The position numbers and the translations under genes were made by a program. 64,000 nucleotides of DNA from Larimichthys crocea (lineage: Eukaryota > Chordata > Actinopteri > Sciaenidae): the NCBI RefSeq assembly GCF_000972845.2, contig NC_040022.1:12387711-12451710 (forward strand). Direction: 5' to 3'. Numbering within the stretch: the stretch's first letter is position 1; each line of letters begins with the position of its first letter. Shown one piece after another: positions 49,391 to 64,000 of this stretch. The notes beneath the pieces were generated by a model, which had not been told where the DNA came from, made no database searches, and saw nothing but the letters and a program-made list of their open reading frames with translations.

Positions 49391-49812
49391 CTTAAAGTGT
49401 AATGGCAAATTCTGAGATTTCTTTCCAAACACATTAAATATGTTGGAAAATAGTTGCTGAAAACATGTGAAAAGACGTTGAACGATATATTACTGAAATG
49501 TGGAGTTAGAGGTTCAAACAGTTTTTCACCAGTTTTCAGTCCAGGATTTTGTGGGCGGTCCTTTAAGGGTGGCTCGATGACACGCTGAGGCCACCCTGAG
49601 CATACCTCTGCACCCCTAGCAGAGAGATAGAGATGAATTCATCTCACTCAGAGTGTTTCAAAGTTAGTCATGTCATTTTCTGAACTCATCTGACACGTTT
49701 CAGTCGCTTCAAAATGGCTGCAATTTGGCTGGCTGGTTAATAACACTTTCTTTGGTCTGACAAACTCAGAACACACATTTATTCTGACTTACTGACTTTA
49801 TGCAGACTTTAA
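49391..49812 (+). mobile_element. Dispersed repeat, TAAAGGCAATT family, copy 3
   Basis: From CTTAAAGTGTAATGGCAAAT to ATGCAGACTTTAATGC, with the shared core GTTCAAACAGTTTTTCACC and GATTTTGTGGGCGGTCC. Close to the copy at 20293-20655. Confidence 0.65.
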
Positions 49813-49849
49813 TGCTAAAATACAAGATTTGGCACAATGGAACAGTCAC

Positions 49850-50230
49850 TCTTTGTCTAACTAACCATCCTAAACAGGCCTGGTAATTGGATGAACCACC
49901 TGTCTATCACAGGTGAAGTTCAACCAATCAGATTAATGAACCATGTGATGGAGTCAAACTTTTACTGGAGCAAAAACATCTTTTCCATTAAGAAAAGCCT
50001 TCAGTTCAATATGACTTAGGCTGGGAGCATCTATGTTAACCTCTTCAACAGCTGCCATTGTTGTTTTTTGAGAAAACTGTCTTCTTCTCACACTCGTCGT
50101 CACACACACACACCTAGCGTTAAACCATACGCATAGCTCATGACATAGCTGCCTATAGATCCTCATAGGATGCTGACTGGTTCGTGACGACAGTGCGCGG
50201 ATCCAGGCCCATTAAAGCCTGTGGTAAGAT
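49850..50230 (-). mobile_element. Possible transposon 5' end with start of a helicase-like ORF
   Basis: On the minus strand an ATG at 50058 in a good context opens 34 codons ending at 49954. They include HIELKAFLNGKDVF, which resembles the segment just before the ATP-binding motif of RecQ-like helicases carried by some fish transposons. The frame stops before any Walker motif. The assignment is a guess from a short match. Confidence 0.25.
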
Positions 50231-50655
50231 GGGTTCTCACATGATCTCTTAACTTCCTGATCACACGAGCCAGCTGCCTCGCAAGGTTGGGAAGTAATCC
50301 CAGCAAAGAAATAACCCCTGTAAAACATCACCATTATCTAATTAATAAACAAAGCTGATTTTATTACAAAAAATTTAACAACGTAACATAAAATATATGT
50401 TATTGACACTGAAGTTGTTTTGAATTTTGATATAGTTTGAATAACTTTTGGATTCAGTCATTTCAGTGCTATATTTAATATATATTTACTGTTTGTATAT
50501 AATGATTCTATGATGTATATGATGATGTATATATATTGTAGTTATCCTTGCTTTGACACTGTAGCTAGCAATAAAGCAGTTTTGCAAGTTTTCATTTGCT
50601 TGGAAATCATATAGGCCGTATGCTTGCAGTTCTAGTGGTTGATTGAATTGAATAC

Positions 50656-50875
50656 AATTTTATTTATATAGTGCCATATCATAACACAAGTTATCTCATG
50701 ACACTTTTCATACGGAGCAGGTCTAGACCATACTGTTTATAATATTATAGACCAACAGTTCCAACATGAACAAGCACTTGGCGGAAAAACTTCCTGTTAA
50801 GTCATGAGAGCAGACCAGTACAAGGCAACATCTAACTAGGCTAACAATTTAGCAAGCTGCAGGAAATGCAATGGC
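50656..50875 (+). repeat. Dispersed repeat, ATGAGCAAGCACTTG family, copy
   Basis: TTTTATTTATATAGTGCC, CATAACACAAGTTATCTCAT and GGAGCAGGTCTAGACC. Related to 36341 and, inverted, 62033. Confidence 0.55.
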
Positions 50876-51977
50876 ATGATAAAAAGATGACACCATTGGG
50901 AATAGCAGCATTTTCCTCAGACATGTCAGTAAACATGTTCTGAGGTTGTGCATACCACAAAAGAGGGGTGCTCATGAACAGGTAACCATTAGTTACACAC
51001 TGGCCTTCACTGACCACACCTTCACGATCCTCTTAGTTTGGATTCACCTGTTAGGGCGGGACAACTTACCATCATTCCTATTGGTTCATAGAGTTTTATG
51101 ACATCACGTCATCCCTGGCCTAGCTCCACTCAGCTTCAGCCTGCCTTTGTAAACACCTGTGTGAGCGTGCAGGACCTTTAATATTTACAACCACAGACGA
51201 CAACAACAGATCACACATACTTCAAAATATTAAGACACAGGAGTGGCCATGGACTGATATCTAAAAAAACAAGAACATATATTACAAAATCCACTGCTAC
51301 TCTGTCCCTGATTTAATAAATGAATAAATAAATTCAGAAAGCCCTCCAACTATTATGTAAATCAGGGTTGTTTCGACGGTTCCAGTTCACCGTGCTCTTC
51401 TCTTGGCAAAAAGACAGAATACATTTTAACGGGTCACAATGTGAGATATTTAAAATTCACATTTCAGATTCATTATAATCTATTCTCAACATAACCTTAG
51501 GGTCAGTTCTGTCTAGTAACAATGTATTTACACAACTCAATGTCCAAATCTAATTAGAGATATAATATAATAGATAAATTGCTGTTCTAACTGGTGTTAA
51601 TGAATCAGATTTAGATCCTATAGGATTCAGAGATGTGGACTGACTTGGACTGTCAGTAAAGTTCCTCACTGATGATCATCGGTATTGTCATCATAATGGA
51701 CTTTTTTTTTTTTTGATTGGGAAGAAATTAGGAAAAAGGTTTCAAGGTTTATTTCTTGTCACTTGCATGCTTACACATGAAACAAAACGAGTACTCAGGA
51801 CCAGTGATGTACACAAATGAATAGTGTAAAACACTATATGATAACAACTTCTAGAATGAATAGTAATAATAAGTGATAATTGGTATTAATGTGTTTGTTG
51901 TTGTTGTCTGACTCTCAGTAAATGGCAGTTTATAAGATTTTATTTTCATATTGACAAGAAATTAAGACATAAATAAG

Positions 51978-52206
51978 CTCTTGTACAGCCATTTTGACAT
52001 GAAGTAGAAGGGTCAACCAGGTATTTCCAATGATACTAATTAAGGTCTCATTCCATTTAGTGCAGCAGAGACTTTGCAGTGAGCCAACACGCACCACAGC
52101 AGCACCCTGACTCTGTCTGACCTGAATGGAACGGAGCCTTAATTAGTATCATTGGTAACACCTGTGTATCTAATATTTCATGTCAAAATGACTGCTGTGA
52201 CAAAGG
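51978..52206. mobile_element. Fold-back MITE upstream of rad23a
   Basis: The two halves are inverted copies of about 85-95 bp. GCCATTTTGACATGAA pairs with TTCATGTCAAAATGAC, and CCAATGATACTAATTAAGG pairs with CCTTAATTAGTATCATTGG. Only a short centre is unpaired. It lies about 550 bp before the rad23a start. Confidence 0.75.
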
Positions 52207-52499
52207 TGTGGTATTAATTGTCATATTTTTTTGAACAGGTTATATAAATCGGGCAATAAATAACACATTATTAGCATTATTTTGAGCTGTGTAATGTTAA
52301 AAAAAAATCAAACTAATAAAGAAAAGACGTCACGAATATCTTAAAAGCAGCTCTGGCTGTATATGTTTAGACAGATATTTACAGGAGTATTGTTCTTACC
52401 AGTCAGACCTTAAATTGTTATCCATACACTGTGATGTTATGAATATTGTAGATGATGTTGCAGATATGTAAACACAGTTATTATTCAGTGTTCTTCGTG

Positions 52500-52754
52500 T
52501 TAAAGCAGCCTGCCCGCCACAGTCGCGCGGAGGGCAGCGCGAGATCTCGTTGCCTCCCAGCGGAGCTCGCTCTCTTCTCGCCGCACCACCAACTTGTCAC
52601 CAAAGATGGCGATTTGCTGAGCGCTCATGGATACACACATTTCTCGGCTAGCTGTTATCTCACCACGAACGCCAACTTTAAAAACAAACTGAGCGCCCCA
52701 GCGAGCGACTATTTCTCCGTTCGAAGCACACCTGACACGCCGTCAGCCGCCGCC
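52500..52754 (+). promoter_or_regulatory. rad23a promoter and 5' UTR region
   Basis: CpG-rich sequence directly upstream of the start, in contrast to the AT-rich flank. It holds AAAGATGGCG at 52602-52611, a good match to the YY1 site often found at housekeeping transcription starts, and a 10-bp palindrome CGAGATCTCG at 52540-52549. No TATA box was noted. Two short upstream ORFs (52606-52620 and 52627-52692) would lie in the leader if transcription starts before 52600. Confidence 0.6.
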
Positions 52755-58969
<6,215 letters not shown>

Positions 58970-59092
58970 ACAGCAGAAGATCACTGCCTTCCTGCTCCTC
59001 CCTCCTACACCCCCTCCCCTCTTCAAGCTCAGCATAAAGACTGCACCCCCCAATTTACTGTACAGCTACCAACCTCAGCTCAACCCAACAGG

Positions 59093-59225
59093 AGGGGAGG
59101 GGGAGAGAGGAGGAGAGGGGAGGGGAGAGGAGAGGCAGCAGGGGTGGGGTGGGTTGGGTGGTGTGGGTGGGGACGGGACGGGATGGGGTGGGGTGGGGTG
59201 GGGTGGGGTGGGACGACGGGGTGGG
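59093..59225 (+). repeat. G-rich tract in rad23a 3' UTR
   Basis: Runs of GGGAG and GAGAGG pass into five tandem GGGGT units and relatives at about 59184-59212. Many closely spaced G runs on the transcript strand. Confidence 0.9.
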
Positions 59226-60531
59226 CTTAGGTCATGGCGGGGGAACACGCTTGAAGTACACAAAGTGGAGGGTGTGTGCAGGAAGGTCAGACTTGGGTGG
59301 ATGTGGAGGTGTGGAAGAATGATGAAATCCACGTGAATTCCAATGGAATGTGTGGGCTTTGTCTAGGGGAGATCTATAATTTGATTTTAGACGCGCTTTG
59401 TGAACATTAGGGAGGGAGGTGGGGGGAGGGCGGGGCTGAAGGGGTTTTGCGATGAGAGCGAGTGCTTGTGTGTGAGTACATGTCTGTGTGCCTGTGCAGA
59501 TGGATGCGATACAGTTAAGCTGATACAGTAATCAATTTGCATTCTCTAAGTTTGTTCATGCTGTAGCGGGATGGTATGGAAGCACATTCTCCTCACTGCA
59601 CTTCAACCACATTATCAGTGTGTGTAACTGCTTGTATGTACCTCTGTAAGCCTCATGTACGTACGTCCAAGAATGAAATTGGCGCAGATAGACTGTACCG
59701 CGCTGCCCTTTGTATGTGTCCTGACATGATGTTTGCGGGTGTGGGGGGGGGGGTCTATCAGTCTGTTTGGGGAGAAAAAAAACGGGAACTAAACTGACAA
59801 ATAAGTCTGTGTTTATTCTGTTCACTTTGTACCCTCGCCTGTCTCCACGGTGGCTGCACACATTTCAGCCAATCAGAGTCCCTGCAAATGCTGTGCCTGC
59901 CTCTTTTCAGTTACTCAAATGTCAAGGTATTTTGTCTGTGCTTGAGAGCTTCTGGTGCTAATTAACACTACCATGCAACTTAACCTTTTTTTAACATCTG
60001 CTATTACCATTTATAAACCCCAACAGAGAGAGGAACTGGAGCCACTGCTCAGTACGTTAACTAGTTGTCCTTCATATAACGGGAACCTTTTTCTATGAAG
60101 ACACACTCCACTGTTGCCTCTTTAGGATCTGAAAATCCCAAACTAAAATGATGACATGCCCTCGCTCTGAAGTGTTATATGCAAATGGTTTGCACATGAA
60201 TGAGTGCACTGCTCGCTGAGGTGAGTGTGTGATTGAGTCATCAGGACCATGCAACTACCCTTCCTTTTCGTCTCTTCTGAACAGGTCCCGAAAGTGATCT
60301 AAGCATTAAGAATAAACATCTTTATAGTTCCATGATACATATATTGTACTAACATGTCCCAGATGTGTAGAAAAGCTTTGTAATGTTGCTTTCAGACATT
60401 CAAAGAAACTTCAGGGAAAGAACCAGGAACCAGATCCATCTAGAACATGCTGTACTTTTATCTCCCCAAGCTGGGAACTGTAGTTTAAAATCATTCAGCT
60501 TGAGTTCTGATAAATCTTACAATACATTGTG

Positions 60532-60537
60532 AATAAA
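60532..60537 (+). terminator. Candidate rad23a polyadenylation signal
   Basis: AATAAA about 1.56 kb after the stop codon. It is the last strong signal before sequence that looks intergenic. An alternative lies at about 60311. Confidence 0.5.
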
Positions 60538-60559
60538 AGAAAATCACACTACATTCACT

Positions 60560-62030
60560 TTCTGGGTGTCTAAATCTGCTGACACTGTGCTGCCCACACA
60601 GGCACAACTTCAAATAAGAAGTCAGGACGTGATAGTTGAAGTGATGTCATTGGATTACTGAACGAGCCTCCTGCTACAGACCCTGGTACCTTTAAATGGG
60701 AACCTCTATGAAGTCACTTAAGTCAGTCACATGACCACAAAGAGGCAAAATAACATGGCTGTCATAGTACAGGGGTACAGATAGCATCCAATTATTATTG
60801 ATAGTCATATTCTAATATTTGAGGTTGTTTAGTAATTATGTTGATTACATCATCTAACCATTAATAATGATTGATAATACACCTGATTATTTCAAAGAAC
60901 CAGAACTTTTAGTTCACAAAGTGGTGCTCATTTTACAAATGTGCCCCCTTCTCACTGTCCATGTGTTTCTAAACCCGCTCCCGAGTCTAAGAGATGTTTT
61001 CTATAATTAGAATGAAGACAACAAATACAGGAGATCACACAGAGGGTAAGAATACCTGTGAGGGTCACATTTATTCTATCATCACTTTCACAGTGTATGT
61101 GCAGATCCACTGCAGATGACCTCATGTCATTCTGTTTGTTTTCACTGCAAAGGTTCTTCATTAATGAGTCCATGAACACACATTAACTGTCTCCATTCTC
61201 ATTATGTGTGAAGGTGGTCTTCCCTGATAACTCCTACAGTGTCACATGATCTCAGAATATGCTGTACTATATTAAATATCAGCAGTCTTTCAGACTCTTT
61301 GTGCCTCGTTAGCAGGAACATCATGCACCTCGCTCTCACCAAATACTCTCCAGGACATCCAGCCTTTCTGTTCCAGCGTGTAACGGAGAAGAAGCAGTAA
61401 ACACCCGAGGTCACCACATTTACACCTGCTGGAGTTTCCGGTTGACCTTATCTGTGAGTCCAGACTGCTGGAGGGAAACATTTGCTAACAACTGTTTGCA
61501 TGATAACTCCACATGTAATGCCAAAATCCATCAATAAGCAGATGGAACTGAAGGAGTCATGCAATGAAATGAAACACTCCAACTCCAAACCTGTCACCCG
61601 ACTGGTTCCTATTGGCTATCAAATGTAGCCAGTGTAATCCCATGTGCTCACCTCTGCAGCCCTAAAGTTGTCAGAAATGAATTGTGTTTGGAACAATGAT
61701 TCATTTATGTCTCTATGGAGACATAAGATATAAATACTGGAGATATAAATATCTATTTAATATGAATCTAAATATATTCTCATATTAATAAACAGACTTT
61801 TACATGATGATAACCACAATGACTGAGGGAGATAAAGAGGGTCACTCTTGAGGCTGTGAAGTTAATTATTAGCCACAACCCAACAGTAAAACGCTTTTTA
61901 CACTTTGATGCATCAACGTTAACAACCTAATAATGTGACATATGATAATATAACAGTCATGGCAGGCATATTTCTGCAGAATGACTTTCACTTTTAATAT
62001 CTGATGTACTTTTACTTAAGCTTAATGCAG
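60560..62030. other. Intergenic, no gene recognised
   Basis: Unique-looking AT-rich sequence between the rad23a polyA signal and the next repeat. The minus ORFs at 60952-61481 show no recognisable domain. Confidence 0.55.
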
Positions 62031-62032
62031 GT

Positions 62033-62190
62033 TTTTCCTTGCCACTGTTACCAAGTGCTTGCTCATGGTGGGAATTGTTGAGTCTGTAGATCATATTATA
62101 CAGTACAGTCCAGACCTGCTCTATGGAAAGTTATCATGAGATAACTTCTGTTATGATTTGGTGCTATAGAAATAAAATAGTAAATGATTG
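62033..62190 (-). repeat. Dispersed repeat, ATGAGCAAGCACTTG family, inverted copy
   Basis: CCTTGCCACTGTTACCAAGTG, shortened here, then GCTCATGGTGGGAATTGTTG and GAGATAACTTCTGTTATG. Confidence 0.55.
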
Positions 62191-62373
62191 ACTTGTATTG
62201 GTCAGGTGTGTGTACAAGGAATGTGACTCTTTGAGTATTTTCCCATTGTGGCGTTGGTCCTTTTACCAAAGCCTGAGTACACCACTGCCCTGGACCCGTG
62301 TTCCAGAGACAGCTGCAATGACACAGTAATCAATAATCACAGTCGATAGGCAGGATACAGTCAAGAACATCCT

Positions 62374-64000
62374 TTTATTCAATCAAGTAAAGGGGTTGCT
62401 CTTTTCAAACTGTTTTTTATTATTATTATGGAAAAGAAACTGTAATTAACACATGCATTTCACCATGGGCTCTGGGGGGTGTGCCTGAGGATGAGACGCT
62501 GCTCTGAGGGAGGAGGAGGCGGAGGAGGAGGAGCACTCAAAGCAAGAGGTGTGTGTTTACAGGTCAGAGGTGAGGGGTTAGGCCGGCCTGGGGGGGCTCA
62601 GTCTACACATGAATAAACGCGGCCCAGCATCCTACAAAACGTGTTAAAAACCAACAAAGGAAAAAATAAATGGGCGGACGGTTCAGCCACAGGGTCCGAC
62701 TGGGCTCTTTGAACGGTGCAGGGGGGCAGATACCGTGGACACCTTTCCCTCAACAACACACACACACTCACACACACACTCATACACACTCACTCTGCTC
62801 CCTGTAACCTGTTCATCTCTGATATGGCTTCTCAACTGTGGCGCTTTCACTTGTCAAGGCTTGATCAATAATACTGCTGCTGGCTTCATTTGCTTGAAGA
62901 AAATAAAAAGTTGCATATATATCTTTTATTATTTTTTTTTTTTGCAGGACAAAAATCTGTAATCACTTGATTTTGCTGGTGGAATTTCAAAAGGTGCCGT
63001 CTCTATCAGTCACCAAAGTCTTAGTAGTTTTGAACAGCTTTTTGGAACCATATCACTTTGGTCAACGTGTTTGATTTAGAATGGCGGTGAATCAATAAAT
63101 GTGTAACATCTCCTATGGTTGTGCTAAATCGGAGCCTTTCAGTCACCGTGCTGTGGAACCAGTCCGCTTATAAGGTGCTTCGAGTCATTTTTCAGTTCTA
63201 TTTTTTTCCGTTTTTTATGTTTTTATTTTAAATAGCTGGTCTCATTCAACCACTAGAAAGGTGCATAATTGAAGGTCTCAACACAGCATATTCCTGCTGC
63301 CTAAGATATGCAGTAACAATGACAAAAAAAAAAAAGGAATCAAAAAGCAAATCCAAATTCAATTATAAAAAAATAAATAGATAGAAACAAGGATTACAAA
63401 CAAACCTGCCTAAACTAGCAGTCCTACTGGTCATCTCCCTCGCCTGAGCCCAAAACCAAAAAATAGTTCCCATGAGTGCTTTTCTCCCTCTGCCGGGGTT
63501 GATTTGTCGTTGACTTCTCCCCCGGGATTGAAGGGGAGGAAGACAGATATCTTTGCCCAGACCCGGGCCCCTGTCCTCAGCACAGCCCAGAGCCCCGTGG
63601 TGTAACTTGTTCACTTACATTAGCTGTTGAATGGAGAAGCTGAAGAAGATGGGTATGGTAATACAATGTGAAGCGTACAGACAAGAATAACATGTGAGCT
63701 AACTGCATTCTGCTCAGACAAAGACAAGAATAACATGTGAGCTAACTGCATTCTGCTCAGACAAAAAAATCTTTGCGTATTCTTTTTTTTTGTTTTTTTT
63801 TGTTTGTTTTTTTGTGTGTTTTTTTTTTTGAAACCCCGCCGTTCAGAGAAAGGGGAGAGAAAGGAGAAAAGGGGGAGGAGAGGAGGAGGAGGGGGGGTTA
63901 CGGGCTACAGACTACTCCAGTGTCCAAGATAGACAGAAGACAAGATACAGAGGAAGAGAAGCAAGACAGAAAATATCCTTTTTTTTTTTGGGCTTTTTTT
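62374..64000 (-). other. Possible 3' UTR of a convergent gene lying to the right
   Basis: TTTATT at 62374-62379 is AATAAA on the minus strand. To its right lies mostly non-repetitive sequence with many long A or T homopolymers and no credible coding ORF, as in long fish 3' UTRs. The 84-codon minus ORF at 63363-63614 shows no recognisable domain. No coding exon is visible, so the gene cannot be named. Confidence 0.25.
63681..63766 (+). repeat. 43-bp tandem duplication
   Basis: ACAAGAATAACATGTGAGCT and the following bases to CTCAGACAAA occur twice head to tail with no visible difference across the unit, apart from its last bases. Confidence 0.95.

Larger units (their letters stand above)
58970..60550 (+). 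other. rad23a 3' UTR
   Basis: Non-coding sequence after the stop up to the AATAAA at 60532-60537, with an earlier AATAAA near 60311. It contains a striking G-rich block (59093-59225), a second one at about 59411-59435 and a G run near 59742. ORFs here are low-complexity and not credible. Confidence 0.6.

Noticed and set aside
63363..63614. 83-codon minus-strand ORF near the right edge
   Set aside because: No recognisable domain, no splice sites identified, and it runs into A/T-rich sequence typical of a UTR.

Overview
The window looks like teleost fish nuclear DNA, probably a percomorph. The two recognisable protein-coding genes are vertebrate, intron-containing and fish-like in sequence. 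The rest is AT-rich non-coding DNA, dense in CA/GT/CT microsatellites, short inverted-repeat transposons (MITEs), tRNA-derived SINE pieces and decayed DNA transposons. I see no prokaryotic gene organisation, rRNA, functional tRNA, CRISPR array or viral gene set.

Layout. (1) 1-12 kb: no convincing protein gene; satellites, several MITE copies, and a small unexplained promoter-like unit on the minus strand near 11.0-11.2 kb. (2) 12.0-26 kb: a G-protein gamma subunit gene of the gamma-13/gamma-14 type on the plus strand. Its candidate non-coding first exon is at about 12.16-12.57 kb, and its two coding exons are 21955-22052 and 25442-25547, giving 67 codons ending in the prenylation box CILL. 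(3) 26-52.4 kb: a region of about 24 kb with no gene I can support. It holds microsatellites, a 1.48-kb long-inverted-repeat element (30885-32362), a truncated hAT element carrying a BED-finger ORF (32373 to about 33350), a 480-bp Tc1/mariner relic (40987-41466), SINEs and MITEs. (4) 52.5-60.5 kb: a complete nine-exon rad23a-type gene on the plus strand (372 codons; UBL, UBA1, XPC-binding and UBA2 domains) with a long 3' UTR. (5) 60.6-64 kb: non-coding; the last 1.6 kb may be the 3' UTR of a gene converging from the right.

The two genes do not share a pathway. The gamma subunit acts in heterotrimeric G-protein signalling at membranes, and Rad23 shuttles ubiquitinated cargo to the proteasome and supports XPC in nucleotide-excision repair. 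Their linkage may be ancestral vertebrate synteny. From memory, human RAD23A lies in 19p13.13, as does GNG14, so the gamma gene may be gng14 rather than gng13.

I found no clear new enzymatic or defence system. The signals most worth a second look are the long-TIR element, the hAT end with its 40-bp minisatellite and perfect hairpin, complementary GU/CA repeats tightly flanking one rad23a exon, the compact minus-strand unit near 11 kb, and a TTAA-flanked MITE family.
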